Source of the DNA: Anaerolineales bacterium
GTDB lineage: Bacteria > Chloroflexota > Anaerolineae > Anaerolineales > UBA11579
Direction: 5' to 3'
NCBI GenBank assembly: GCA_016932165.1
Contig: JAFGDK010000094.1
Location: 1 to 54,567 of the forward strand
DNA: 54,567 nucleotides
Of the stretch, positions 19,126 to 28,181 are shown piece by piece. Made by a program: the position numbers and the translations under genes. Each line of letters opens with the position of its first letter. Positions within the stretch are counted from its first letter, which is position 1. Under the pieces are notes generated by a model. The model worked only from the letters and a program-made list of their open reading frames with translations. It searched no databases and was not told the DNA's origin.

Positions 19126-19382
19126 GACGGGCTTTGGACCGATTGCGCGGGAAACAGCGAAGCGCTTCCACCGCCAAGGAACGGCTTCAATTGGTCTTGA
19201 TCCATGACCGCACTGATCTTTCACCAGCTATGATGGAGGATTTGCAGGAGGAGATCATTGAGGTGATCACCAGGTACATTTCGATTGATCGCGATGCGGT
19301 GCAGATCACGGTGCAGCAAGATGGACGCGAACAGTATCTGCTGGCGGAAATCCCAATTAGGGCAGCCAAACGAAGGCGCTAG
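19122..19382 (+). CDS. minE: Division topological specificity factor MinE
   Basis: An 86-residue MinE. The N-terminal part is the MinD-activating/membrane-binding segment (KERLQLVLIHDRTDLSP), followed by the dimerisation domain (EDLQEEIIEVITRYISID). Start overlaps the minD stop (ATGA). Its presence shows an oscillating Min system rather than the MinJ/DivIVA type. Confidence 0.94.
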   Translation: MRRALDRLRGKQRSASTAKERLQLVLIHDRTDLSPAMMEDLQEEIIEVITRYISIDRDAVQITVQQDGREQYLLAEIPIRAAKRRR

Positions 19383-19480
19383 CGGTAACTCTGTTCCAAC
19401 TGGCGTTTTTTCGGCGATTGTGAGTTAAAAGAATGACCGGATGTGATTAAGTCTGCCTGTAAATAATCTGGATTCCCTTT

Positions 19481-19486
19481 TATACT
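19481..19486 (+). promoter_or_regulatory. rodA: Candidate -10 box for rodA (leaderless)
   Basis: TATACT is followed by seven bases and then the ATG at 19494. With this geometry transcription would begin at or next to the start codon, and no Shine-Dalgarno sequence is present. No clear -35 is seen. Confidence 0.35.
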
Positions 19487-19493
19487 TAATAAT

Positions 19494-20594
19494 ATGATGC
19501 GGTTAGAAACCTGGCGATATTTTGATTATTGGTTGATCGGCGCGGTAGCTGTGCTGGTGATCTTTGGCGTGGCAATGATCGATTCTGCGATTGCAGGCAA
19601 CCCGGAACTGGTAGAAGCCAATGCAGTCCAGCGGCAAATGTTGTTTGCCGGGCTTGGATTTGTGGTTGTAATCATTGCTACCCTGCTGGATTATCATTTC
19701 TGGCCGACGATTGGCAAGGTGCTTTATGTGGTGATTTTTGTGATGCTGGCAATGGTGACCTTTGGCGGTGAAGAAGCATTTGGGGCGGGCCGCTGGATCA
19801 ACATAGCCGGGCAGGTAATCCAGCCCTCAGAGTTGGCTAAGATCACGATCATTGTTCTGTCGGCAGACTTTTTTGCCCGCAATAAAGACAGGATGGACCA
19901 GATCCCTACGATCCTGCGCAGTTCTCTGGTCACAGTCGTGTTGGTCGCTTTGATCATTGTGCAGCCAGACCTTTCAACCTCGATCACGTTAATGGTGATC
20001 TGGGCGGCGATGTTGTTTGGCAGCGGGTTGAAGTGGAAACATATTTTGCTGTTCCTGGTGATTGCCGTGGTGGTATCAGCAATTGGATATCCATTTTTGG
20101 CTGATTACCAGAAGGCGAGGATCAGGAACTTTATATTCACAGATGAAGATGCCAGGTTTGGCGAGGAATATAACGTTAATCAGGCGCTGATTACGATCGG
20201 CTCCGGCGGATGGCTGGGACAGGGATATGGACAGGGATCGCAGGTGCAGCTGCGTTTTATGAAGGTGAGGGATACCGACTTCATCTTTGCCTCGATCTCC
20301 CATGAACTGGGATTTGTGGGGGCAGTGGCGATCATGGGGTTGATCTTTTTTGTAATCTACCGGATATTGTACAATGCCCGTATGGCGCGAGATACATATG
20401 GCGCCCTGGTTTGTTATGGTGTGGCAGCCTTAATCGCCTTCCATACAATCGTGAATATTGGGATGAACCTCAAGCTGCTTCCGGTGACAGGGCTGCCGCT
20501 GCCGTTCATCAGCCGGGGCGGCAGTGCATTGATGTCGATCCTGCTGGGGATCGGGCTGGTGGAAAGTGTCGCGGCGCGGCAAAAGATTTCATAA
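19494..20594 (+). CDS. rodA: Rod shape-determining SEDS glycosyltransferase RodA
   Basis: A 366-residue polytopic membrane protein of the SEDS family (RodA/FtsW), the peptidoglycan polymerase partner of class B PBPs. About ten hydrophobic segments are visible. Family motifs include GRWINIAGQVIQPSELAKI and the C-terminal GLPLPFISRGGSALMSILLGIGL. The neighbourhood (mrdA, mreBCD) favours RodA over FtsW. Two tandem ATG codons (19494, 19497) are possible starts. It is followed 15 bp later by gltX. Confidence 0.93.
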   Translation: MMRLETWRYFDYWLIGAVAVLVIFGVAMIDSAIAGNPELVEANAVQRQMLFAGLGFVVVIIATLLDYHFWPTIGKVLYVVIFVMLAMVTFGGEEAFGAGRWINIAGQVIQPSELAKITIIVLSADFFARNKDRMDQIPTILRSSLVTVVLVALIIVQPDLSTSITLMVIWAAMLFGSGLKWKHILLFLVIAVVVSAIGYPFLADYQKARIRNFIFTDEDARFGEEYNVNQALITIGSGGWLGQGYGQGSQVQLRFMKVRDTDFIFASISHELGFVGAVAIMGLIFFVIYRILYNARMARDTYGALVCYGVAALIAFHTIVNIGMNLKLLPVTGLPLPFISRGGSALMSILLGIGLVESVAARQKIS

Positions 20595-20609
20595 ATAAGG
20601 GAAAAAGAT

Positions 20610-22133
20610 ATGGCAGAGAAAAAATACCAGCCTGGCCAGCCGATGCGCGTACGGTTCGGCCCCAGCCCAACCGGAATCACTCATCTGGGGAGCGCGCGGA
20701 CCGCGCTGTATAATTACCTGCTGGCCAAACAAACAGGCGGCCAGTTCATCCTGAGGATTGAGGATACAGATCAGAAGCGCTATGACCCGGCAGCAGAAAA
20801 TGACCTGATTAATAGCCTGAAATGGCTGGGACTCAGTTGGGATGAAGGCCCGGATGTGGGGGGCGATTATGGACCTTACCGGCAGTCTGAGCGCAAAGCA
20901 CTATACCAGGAAATGGCTGAAAAGCTTGTGGCAAGCGGGGATGCATTTTACTGTTTCTGCAGTAAGGAAGAACTGGATGCCCAACGCCAGGAACAAAAAA
21001 GAAACAACCAGCACCTCCGCTATGCAGGTACCTGCCGCCATATTTCGCTTCAAGAAGCCCAGGCAAGGGTGGCGGCAGGAGAAGAGTATGTGATCCGCTT
21101 TAAAATGCCCAAAGAGGGGACAACGAAGGTTGTTGACAGCATCAGGGGCGAGATTGAGTTTGAGAATGCTACGCTGGATGATTACATTCTGGTTAAATCG
21201 GACGGGCTGGCGGTATATCACCTGGCAACAATGGTGGATGACCATTTTATGAAGGTCACCCATGTGCTGCGCGGCGAGGAATGGATCCCGACCTTCCCGC
21301 TGCATGCACGCGTGATCCGGGCATTGGGCTGGGAAGAACCTGAATGGGTGCATCTTTCGCTGTTCCTGAAACCCAGCGGGAAGGGCAAGATGAGCAAGCG
21401 GGATACTGAAGCTATGCAGCAGTCGGGCGAATCCATCTTTATAAGGGACATGATGGCGATGGGTTATCCGCCGGAAGGGGTGATTAATTGGGTGGCGCTG
21501 ATGGGCTGGAGCTATGATGACCAGACTGAGTTTTTTACGATGGATGAGCTGATTAAGAAGTTCTCGATTGAAAAACTTAGTGCGAAGAACGCGGCCATCG
21601 ATTTTAAAAAGCTCGACCACTTCAGCGGCTTGCATGTGCGCAATTTGAGCACTGAAGAGCTTGCAGGCCGGATTAGGCCGTTCATCGAGGCAGAAGGTTA
21701 CCGCGTGGATGAGGATACATTGCTTAAACTCACACCCCTGTTGCAGCCGCGGCTGATCACCCTGGATGAGGTACCCAACTGGGTTCGGTTTATTTTTGAG
21801 GATGAGGTTACCCCAGGGGTTGAAGATCTGGTTCCTAACGGGATGGATGCCGCGACCGCGCTGGCTGTTGCAAAAGGCATGCTGATAATATTGGAAGAAG
21901 CCCGAGCGCTTACACACGAAAATATTGAGCAGCCAATCCGTGATCTAGCTGTGGAAATGGATCTAAAATTAGGGCAAGTGTTCCATGTGCTGAGGATGGC
22001 GGTCGCGGCGCAAGCAGTAACACCCCCCCTGATCGAGAGTATGGAACTCCTGGGAAAGGAAAAGACAATCAAACGCCTGAAAGATGGTGTACACTTACTG
22101 GAAGAATTGGTCAACGGAGCAAGTGATGAGTGA
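20610..22133 (+). CDS. gltX: Glutamyl-tRNA synthetase
   Basis: A 507-residue class Ib aminoacyl-tRNA synthetase charging tRNA-Glu. The HIGH-equivalent lies in RFGPSPTGITHLGSARTALY and the KMSKR-equivalent in GKGKMSKRD near residue 260. The anticodon-binding domain follows. Length is normal. AGGGAAAAAGAT lies before the ATG. Its 3' end overlaps the glnS start by 8 bp. Confidence 0.95.
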   Translation: MAEKKYQPGQPMRVRFGPSPTGITHLGSARTALYNYLLAKQTGGQFILRIEDTDQKRYDPAAENDLINSLKWLGLSWDEGPDVGGDYGPYRQSERKALYQEMAEKLVASGDAFYCFCSKEELDAQRQEQKRNNQHLRYAGTCRHISLQEAQARVAAGEEYVIRFKMPKEGTTKVVDSIRGEIEFENATLDDYILVKSDGLAVYHLATMVDDHFMKVTHVLRGEEWIPTFPLHARVIRALGWEEPEWVHLSLFLKPSGKGKMSKRDTEAMQQSGESIFIRDMMAMGYPPEGVINWVALMGWSYDDQTEFFTMDELIKKFSIEKLSAKNAAIDFKKLDHFSGLHVRNLSTEELAGRIRPFIEAEGYRVDEDTLLKLTPLLQPRLITLDEVPNWVRFIFEDEVTPGVEDLVPNGMDAATALAVAKGMLIILEEARALTHENIEQPIRDLAVEMDLKLGQVFHVLRMAVAAQAVTPPLIESMELLGKEKTIKRLKDGVHLLEELVNGASDE

Positions 22134-23817
22134 GAATGAGGAAACTAAAACCACAAATTTTATTACCGAGATCATAGAAGAGCACAATGAAACAGGGCGT
22201 TTTGATGGAAAGGTGCATACACGCTTCCCACCAGAACCGAATGGTTACCTGCATATTGGGCATGCCAAGTCGATTTGCCTGAACTTTGGCTTGGCACAGC
22301 AGTATGGCGGGAAGACCAATCTGCGGTTTGACGATACCAACCCATTAAAAGAGAATATTGAGTTCGTTGATTCGATCCAGCGAGATGTGCAGTGGTTAGG
22401 TTTTCAGTGGGATGGGGAGGTGTTGTACGCCTCCGATTATTTTGACCAACTTTACGAGTTTGCCGTCCAGTTGGTTCAAGCGGGTAAGGCTTATGTGGAT
22501 GACCAAAGTGCTGAGGAAATCCGGGAGCAGCGCGGCTCTCTGACCAAACCTGGCGTGAACAGCGCTTACCGCAATCGTTCGATTGAAGAGAACCTGGATT
22601 TATTAAAGCGTATGCGGGCGGGAGAATTTGAAGACGGGAGCCGGGTGCTGCGCGCCAAGGTGGATATGTCATCACCAAACGTGAATATGCGTGATCCGAT
22701 CATGTACCGGATCTTGCGGGCTGACCATCACCGCACAGGAGATGATTGGTGTATCTACCCGACCTATGACTTTGCACATGGGCAATCTGATTCAATTGAG
22801 GGGATCACACATTCGATTTGCACGTTGGAATTTGAAGACCACCGGCCGCTATATGACTGGTACCTACACAATCTGGAGATTCATCATCCCCAACAGATCG
22901 AATTTGCCCGGCTGAATATGTCTTACACGCTGATGAGCAAACGCAAGCTGGGTGTGCTGGTAAATGAAGGGATTGTGGATGGGTGGGATGACCCCAGGAT
23001 GCCGACGATTGCTGGTATCCGGCGTAGGGGCGTGCGGCCTGAGGCGGTGCGGGATTTCTGCGACCGGATTGGGGTAGCCAAGACCAACAGTGTGATCGAT
23101 TATGCACTCTTCCAGCACACTGTGCGGCAGGATTTGGATCCGATCTGCAAGCGTGTGATGGCGGTGCTAAAGCCCCTCAAACTGGTAATTGATAACTTTC
23201 CAGAGAGAGAAGAGATCGATTTTAAGGTGGATTACTTCCGCCATGACAATGAGCGACATGAAACCCGCAAAGTTGTCCTGACCAAAGAGGTTTATATAGA
23301 AGAAGACGATTTTATGGAAGAGCCTCCCCCCAAATATTTCCGGCTGGCGCCAGGACGCGAGGTGCGTTTGATGAACGCCTGTCTGGTGACCTGCACAGGG
23401 GTAGTCAAGGATGGAGACGGGAAGGTAGTCGAAATACATTGCAGGTATGACCCGGATTCGCTGGGCGGCCAGGCACCGGATGGCCGCCGGGTGAAAGGTA
23501 CGCTGCATTGGGTCTCAGCTGAGAAAAATGTGGACGCGACGGTGAACCTGTATGAGAACCTGTTCACAGTAGAAAACCCCAGCGATGTGCCGGAAGACGG
23601 AGACTTTAGAGATAACTTGAATCCGAACTCCAAGATGGTACTTGAAGGTGTAAAGCTGGAGGCAGAGATGGCACAGGCTGATCCGGGAGACCGCTACCAG
23701 TTCATGCGTCAGGGATTCTTTTACTTGGACCCAGAATCTACGGTTGGGAATAAGATGGTCTTCAACCAGATCGTGCCGCTGCGGGACTCGTGGGCGAAGA
23801 TCAATCAGAAAGGATAA
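22126..23817 (+). CDS. glnS: Glutaminyl-tRNA synthetase
   Basis: A 563-residue GlnRS. Diagnostic motifs are RFPPEPNGYLHIGHAKSI (HIGH region, Pro-Glu-Pro-Asn typical of GlnRS), RFDDTNP, and LMSKRKL (KMSKS equivalent). The C-terminal anticodon beta-barrels are present. Start at 22126 (ATGAGTGAG) with ACGGAG upstream; an in-frame ATG at 22084 lies inside gltX. The pair gltX-glnS suggests direct charging of tRNA-Gln, although the indirect GatCAB route cannot be excluded from this window. An intrinsic terminator follows. Confidence 0.95.
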   Translation: MSENEETKTTNFITEIIEEHNETGRFDGKVHTRFPPEPNGYLHIGHAKSICLNFGLAQQYGGKTNLRFDDTNPLKENIEFVDSIQRDVQWLGFQWDGEVLYASDYFDQLYEFAVQLVQAGKAYVDDQSAEEIREQRGSLTKPGVNSAYRNRSIEENLDLLKRMRAGEFEDGSRVLRAKVDMSSPNVNMRDPIMYRILRADHHRTGDDWCIYPTYDFAHGQSDSIEGITHSICTLEFEDHRPLYDWYLHNLEIHHPQQIEFARLNMSYTLMSKRKLGVLVNEGIVDGWDDPRMPTIAGIRRRGVRPEAVRDFCDRIGVAKTNSVIDYALFQHTVRQDLDPICKRVMAVLKPLKLVIDNFPEREEIDFKVDYFRHDNERHETRKVVLTKEVYIEEDDFMEEPPPKYFRLAPGREVRLMNACLVTCTGVVKDGDGKVVEIHCRYDPDSLGGQAPDGRRVKGTLHWVSAEKNVDATVNLYENLFTVENPSDVPEDGDFRDNLNPNSKMVLEGVKLEAEMAQADPGDRYQFMRQGFFYLDPESTVGNKMVFNQIVPLRDSWAKINQKG

Positions 23818-23831
23818 TTAGAGGAATTGTG

Positions 23832-23863
23832 CATGCCGTCAGGTAGCTGGCGGCATGTTTTGT
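23832..23863 (+). terminator. Intrinsic terminator of the rodA-gltX-glnS unit
   Basis: CATGCCGTCA and TGGCGGCATG form a 10-bp stem (one G-T pair) around a 6-nt loop, directly followed by TTTTGT. It lies 14 bp after the glnS stop. Confidence 0.7.
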
Positions 23864-23983
23864 AATAAAAGCAGTGATTGGGCACTAAGGCACTCAGGAA
23901 AACAGAATTCATCGAAGATCCTTGCAGATAGGCAGGAGTTTGTTGAAGATTGCTTCAGTCGTTGCAAAGAAGCGCAACGATAA
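23855..23983 (+). other. Possible 42-codon open frame before the radical SAM gene
   Basis: An ATG at 23855 opens a frame of 42 codons ending at 23983, 18 bp before the radical SAM start. The peptide is polar and has three Cys (positions 3, 33 and 37). No Shine-Dalgarno sequence is seen, and the start overlaps the glnS terminator, so it may be chance. It is listed only because a peptide-modifying radical SAM enzyme with a recognition domain would be expected to have a small substrate nearby. Confidence 0.15.
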
Positions 23984-24001
23984 GGTTGAATATTACTGGT
24001 G

Positions 24002-25621
24002 ATGTTGGAGAACTTGATCTTGGATACATTCCAATTTGGCTGGTTCCAGAAAGAATGGCAGGGGATGAAGGCAGGGCTTTCGTTTGGTGAGCCGGTGCGA
24101 ACAGGGTTGCATACCTATCCAATAATGCGAGCAGACGGCTCGCAGAAAAGGCTGCACTTACGGGTGGAGGCGGACGGGAACGGCATCCTGTTTGTGGACG
24201 TGACCGATGTGATCCATCTGAATGCAGGCGCTGTGAGCCTGGTGAAGATGGCGCTGGATGGGGTGCGGGAACGGGATGCGGCCAGAATTCTGAGGGCGGC
24301 CTACAGGCTTGACGATCTGGCGGCGAAGCTGGAGGCTGGGCGGGTGTACCAGGTGATGGAACATCTGGTAGAGCACGAGGATGGCTGTCATACCTGCTCG
24401 CTGGCAGGGCTGGTTGACCAGGCGCCAATATTCAGCCTACCAACCAACGCTCCTTATAAGATCGATGTGGCCCTCACCTACGGCTGTAATAACGAGTGCC
24501 CACATTGCTACAACGAAGTGGGGCGATTTGGGATGCCGTCCCTGCCGCTGGCGCACTGGTACCGTGTGTTCGAGCGGGTGGCAGAACTGGGGATCCCGCA
24601 TGTGATCCTGACCGGTGGGGAAGCAACCCTGCATCCGGATTTCTTCGAGATTGTGCGCTATGCGGATAGGCTTGGAATGGTGGTGGGACTGAATTCCAAT
24701 GGGCGCACCCTGAGCAGCGAGAAATTCATGCAGAAGGCAGCTGAGGCGGGGCTGAATCATGTTCAGGTAACGCTGGGATCATGCTATGAAGAACTGCACA
24801 ATAAAATCATGGGTGTGGAATCGTTCCATCAGACGGTAAAAGGGATCAGGACGGCTTTGGAGAGCGGTGTGCATGTGATCACCAATTCCACCCTGATGCG
24901 CTCGAATATGGATCACCTGGAAGCCTTGGTAAATTTCCTGGATGAACTTGGGCTGCGTACCTTTGCGATGAACGGGGTGATCCATTCGGGCGGCGGGTTT
25001 GTCAATCCTAATGCGATCAGCTATGAGGAACTGCCAACCTTGATCACCCTGGTTCGGGAGCTGGCTGAGGAACGCGGGATGAGGTTTATGTGGTACACCC
25101 CGACAGAATACTGCCGGCTAAACCCGATCGCGCTGGGCGTGGGGTCAAAGAAGTGCAATGCCGGGGAGTATTCCATCTGCATTGAACCGAATGGGGATAT
25201 TTTGCCCTGTCAGTCTTATTACGTGGCGGCGGGGAATTTGTTGGATGATCCATGGGAGGAAATCTGGCAAGGTTCGCTGTTCACCAGCTTCAGGGGTCGG
25301 GAGGAGGATCCGCTGGGCTATGGGCTGCCAGAGAAATGCCTGGGCTGCCCGGATATGCTGGTTTGCGGGGCAGGCTGCCGGATTGAGCGGGAGGCGGAGC
25401 AGGGTGTTCGTGTGGCTGATATGGCAGGGGCAGGGTGTATCGGGTGTAGCGGGTACTACAATCCATATGCCGGAGCGGGAGGGGTTGAGATCAGCTATCC
25501 GCCAGCTATGCCTGGTGGTTTTATGCCGCCTGAATCGCAAGTCAAATCTCAGATAAGATCTAGGGGCGGGTTGGATTTGATCCAGTTGAAGATGCCTGAG
25601 GAGGAAACTGATGAATCTTGA
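24002..25621 (+). CDS. Radical SAM/SPASM protein with PqqD-like N-terminal domain
   Basis: A 539-residue radical SAM enzyme. Residues about 60-125 resemble the PqqD/RiPP recognition element (DVTDVIHLNAGA, then two helices). The core motif C-NNE-C-PH-C (CX3CX2C) is near residue 160, with the GGEATLHPDF SAM-binding segment after it. The C-terminal part has SPASM-type cysteines: KKCNAG, LPCQSYY, CLGCPDMLVCGAGC and GCIGC, enough for two auxiliary clusters. Enzymes with this layout usually modify ribosomal peptides or mature cofactors. The substrate is unknown. A GTG one codon earlier (23999) is an alternative start; no strong ribosome-binding site is visible. Its end overlaps the next gene by 11 bp. 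Confidence 0.8.
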   Translation: MLENLILDTFQFGWFQKEWQGMKAGLSFGEPVRTGLHTYPIMRADGSQKRLHLRVEADGNGILFVDVTDVIHLNAGAVSLVKMALDGVRERDAARILRAAYRLDDLAAKLEAGRVYQVMEHLVEHEDGCHTCSLAGLVDQAPIFSLPTNAPYKIDVALTYGCNNECPHCYNEVGRFGMPSLPLAHWYRVFERVAELGIPHVILTGGEATLHPDFFEIVRYADRLGMVVGLNSNGRTLSSEKFMQKAAEAGLNHVQVTLGSCYEELHNKIMGVESFHQTVKGIRTALESGVHVITNSTLMRSNMDHLEALVNFLDELGLRTFAMNGVIHSGGGFVNPNAISYEELPTLITLVRELAEERGMRFMWYTPTEYCRLNPIALGVGSKKCNAGEYSICIEPNGDILPCQSYYVAAGNLLDDPWEEIWQGSLFTSFRGREEDPLGYGLPEKCLGCPDMLVCGAGCRIEREAEQGVRVADMAGAGCIGCSGYYNPYAGAGGVEISYPPAMPGGFMPPESQVKSQIRSRGGLDLIQLKMPEEETDES

Positions 25622-26465
25622 TCTGGTGGTGGCGGTGATTGCCGCGGTGGGATTCGGCTGGTGTTATTACCGCCTGTTTAAGGGGACTGGTTTGATAATT
25701 GGTTTGGCATTGGAGCTGTTGGTAGGACTGGCAGTGCTAAACTTCCCCGATGCGGGTATCTATGCGGCACTTGGGTTGGGAATAGCGGCCTTCTTATTTG
25801 AGGTGCGCCATTACCGAAGCAGAAAGAAATGGGCGGGTAGCCGGATGACCTTTGAGGGCGGAGGTATCCGGCGCGGGCTGTCTCCCGTGCAGGTAGGTAT
25901 CCTGTTTGATCGGCCTGAATCTGAGTTGATACAGCTTGGACTGGTTGAGGCATTGGAGGCAGGCACTGTTTCGCTTCAGGACGGTGATGAGGTCCGGTTT
26001 TCGCTGGCGGAGCATCTACAGGTGGGGGAAGAGCTCCTCAACCCATTGGAAAGAAGGGAGACAAGAAGGCAGGCAGCCCGGAAAGCTTTTCAGATTATTG
26101 CCCCAAATGATGATGTTTTGCTGGAACTTATCCGCCAGCATGAGGAAAAGCCGGTTGGGAGCCTCCCGGCAAAAATATGGCTGGAAAAGACAGCTGAGCG
26201 GACTGAATTTGAAATGACTGGCTTTGATGTTGACCAGACGATTACTTATTATGACGCCTTTATCTCGCACCGGCTGATGGGGGTGGCTGGAGGACATTTT
26301 GATGCTGATGATTTTCCCGCCTGGACAGCACTGGCGGGTATGACGGGAATACTGGATGCGCAGTCTTTAGCGGTTGTCCAGGAAAATATTCGCCCGGCAT
26401 GGCTGCCGCCTGGGCAGGGGCTGTCAGAGTGGCTGAAAAGGTTAGCTGCCGCGTTTAATGAGTAA
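25611..26465 (+). CDS. Membrane protein of unknown function, partner of the radical SAM protein
   Basis: A 284-residue protein not recognised as a named family. Residues 1-70 contain two or three hydrophobic segments. The remaining 210 residues are soluble and probably cytoplasmic. They begin with a basic patch (RHYRSRKKW) and a helix-turn-helix-like stretch, GLSPVQVGILFDRPESELIQLGLVEALEAG, as seen at the start of some domains of membrane proteins with winged-helix-like repeats. GAGGAGGAAACTG precedes the ATG, and the 11-bp overlap with the radical SAM gene indicates a coupled pair. No Cys-rich or substrate-like segment is visible, so it is more likely an anchor, transporter part or regulator than the substrate. 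Confidence 0.7.
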   Translation: MNLDLVVAVIAAVGFGWCYYRLFKGTGLIIGLALELLVGLAVLNFPDAGIYAALGLGIAAFLFEVRHYRSRKKWAGSRMTFEGGGIRRGLSPVQVGILFDRPESELIQLGLVEALEAGTVSLQDGDEVRFSLAEHLQVGEELLNPLERRETRRQAARKAFQIIAPNDDVLLELIRQHEEKPVGSLPAKIWLEKTAERTEFEMTGFDVDQTITYYDAFISHRLMGVAGGHFDADDFPAWTALAGMTGILDAQSLAVVQENIRPAWLPPGQGLSEWLKRLAAAFNE

Positions 26466-26589
26466 TTGGTTCAAAGGAATTGGTATGGGAGGCCAAGTTC
26501 CTTCGCTGGTGAGAGTTTTTTGTTTGTAGGTTGGCTGTCGGGTCCTCCCCGTGGCGGTCCAAATAATTCCTAAAATCTGTTTTCCTCTC

Positions 26590-27387
26590 CTAAATCGATC
26601 CGTCGAGGATCTGTTCCATCATGGCGGCGACAGCCTGGTAAACTGGTGAGTCATCCCCAAGGTTGACCAGCGGTTTTCCTTCAAATTCAAAGACCAATAG
26701 CTCATCGTCGGAGGGGATAGTACCAAGGAAGGTGACATCAAGTTGGTTGATCTTATCCATCAGAGGTTTGGCTGGTTCACCAACCACCCGGTTAAGGATC
26801 AGGTAGGAGTTTTCAATGTTAATGTTGAGTTCATCCTGCATTTTAATGATGCGTTCTGCGGCAACAAGGCCACGCATGGTAGGATCGGTGACAATGAGAA
26901 GGTGCTGGACATCTCTGGTGGTGCGGCGGCTGAGGTGTTCCATGCCAGCTTCGTTGTCAATGACCACGTAGCGGTAATTCTTACTGATCGAGTCGATCAC
27001 CTCGCGCAGGTTGTGGTTAACTGCACAGTAGCAGCCAGGGCCTTCGCTGCGTCCCATCGCGATCAGATCAAAACGATCACCTTCAGACAGGGAGGATTGG
27101 ATCTCGTAGGTGAGGTAATCATGCTTGCTCATCCCGCCGGGCATTGCGCCCATTGCAGCCCCTGTCTGGTTGATACTGTCCTTGACTTTATCCAGCATAC
27201 CCTCACGGATTTCGCCGACGGTCCAATCCAGGTCGAGGCCGAGAACCATGTTTAGGTTGCTGCTGGGATCTGCGTCGATAGCCAGGACCGCGCCAGACTG
27301 GTTTTGTATGAGATATTTAATTACCATACCTGCGGCTGTGGTTTTGCCAACCCCGCCTTTCCCGGCCAATGCAATTGTTATAGTCAT
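26590..27387 (-). CDS. CooC/AcsF-type nickel-insertion ATPase (copy 1)
   Basis: A 265-residue MinD/ParA-type ATPase. It has the deviant Walker A GKGGVGKTT near residue 10, the DADPSSNLNMVLG switch and a DNEAGMEHLSRRT motif. The CX1C pair in GPGCYC corresponds to the metal-binding/dimer-bridging cysteines of CooC, which loads Ni into CODH; AcsF acts similarly on ACS. It starts inside the end of the other copy (4-bp overlap), so the two are co-translated. Which copy serves CODH and which ACS cannot be told from sequence alone. Confidence 0.88.
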   Translation of the reverse strand: MTITIALAGKGGVGKTTAAGMVIKYLIQNQSGAVLAIDADPSSNLNMVLGLDLDWTVGEIREGMLDKVKDSINQTGAAMGAMPGGMSKHDYLTYEIQSSLSEGDRFDLIAMGRSEGPGCYCAVNHNLREVIDSISKNYRYVVIDNEAGMEHLSRRTTRDVQHLLIVTDPTMRGLVAAERIIKMQDELNINIENSYLILNRVVGEPAKPLMDKINQLDVTFLGTIPSDDELLVFEFEGKPLVNLGDDSPVYQAVAAMMEQILDGSI

Positions 27388-28172
27388 TTGGGCTGCTCCT
27401 CAATAATGTCTTCGATTTTGGCAGCAATCTTTTCTGCTGCGTATTTTAGCTCGGGTACATGATCGTATACAGCAATCCCCAGCCGGTCAGCTTCCAGCAC
27501 GCCTTGCACATTAGGTAGGCTGCCCAAAACGGGGATGCCGGGGGTGTTGTTTTCGAGAAAATCTGCTTCATCCTGAGTCTGCACTTTGTTACCGACCAGC
27601 CAAAGACGGGAGAGATGGATATCTTCGGCTAGTTTTTTGATTTGTGAAGCGGTCCCCAGGCTGCGGCGGGTGGGTTCCACAACGACGATCATGGCGTCTA
27701 CAAAATCAACTGTAGCCCGGCCAAGGTGTTCGACTCCGGCATACATATCCAACAACAGGACCTCATCCTCGCGGAAGAGGAGGTGTGTGAAGAGGGTTTT
27801 TAACATAGCACTTTCGGGGCAAATACAGCCTGACCCGCCAAGATCGACAGAGCCCATTTCAAGCAGCTGGATTCCCCTATGCGTGACCGAGAAGCGGTCG
27901 GGGATATCGTCGACGCGCGGGTTGAGGGTGAAGAACCCACCGGTTGTGCCAGGTTTTGCGCCGGTACGTTCATAAATTAAGTCATCCATTTCTGAAATGG
28001 GATTAAGTTTTGCTTTAAGTTCTTGGGGAACGCCGATAGCACCCGCCAGGCAAGGAGATGGGTCTGCATCTACGGCGAAAACCCCATATCCTTTATCGGC
28101 ATACACCTGGGCCAGCAGTGCGGTGAGTGTGGTTTTTCCGACACCGCCTTTGCCAGAGATTGCTAGTTTCAT
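27384..28172 (-). CDS. CooC/AcsF-type nickel-insertion ATPase (copy 2)
   Basis: A 262-residue ATPase of the same family. GKGGVGKTTLTALL is at the N-terminus, and DADPSPCLAGAIG, the CX1C pair in GSGCICPE and the DMYAGVEHLGRAT motif follow. The ATG at 28172 is preceded by GAGGTG with a 6-nt spacer; the in-frame GTG at 28181 lies within that ribosome-binding site and is rejected. It lies 262 bp downstream of metVF beyond a strong hairpin. It may be transcribed separately or by read-through from the CODH/ACS operon. Confidence 0.88.
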   Translation of the reverse strand: MKLAISGKGGVGKTTLTALLAQVYADKGYGVFAVDADPSPCLAGAIGVPQELKAKLNPISEMDDLIYERTGAKPGTTGGFFTLNPRVDDIPDRFSVTHRGIQLLEMGSVDLGGSGCICPESAMLKTLFTHLLFREDEVLLLDMYAGVEHLGRATVDFVDAMIVVVEPTRRSLGTASQIKKLAEDIHLSRLWLVGNKVQTQDEADFLENNTPGIPVLGSLPNVQGVLEADRLGIAVYDHVPELKYAAEKIAAKIEDIIEEQPK

Positions 28173-28181
28173 AGATTGCAC

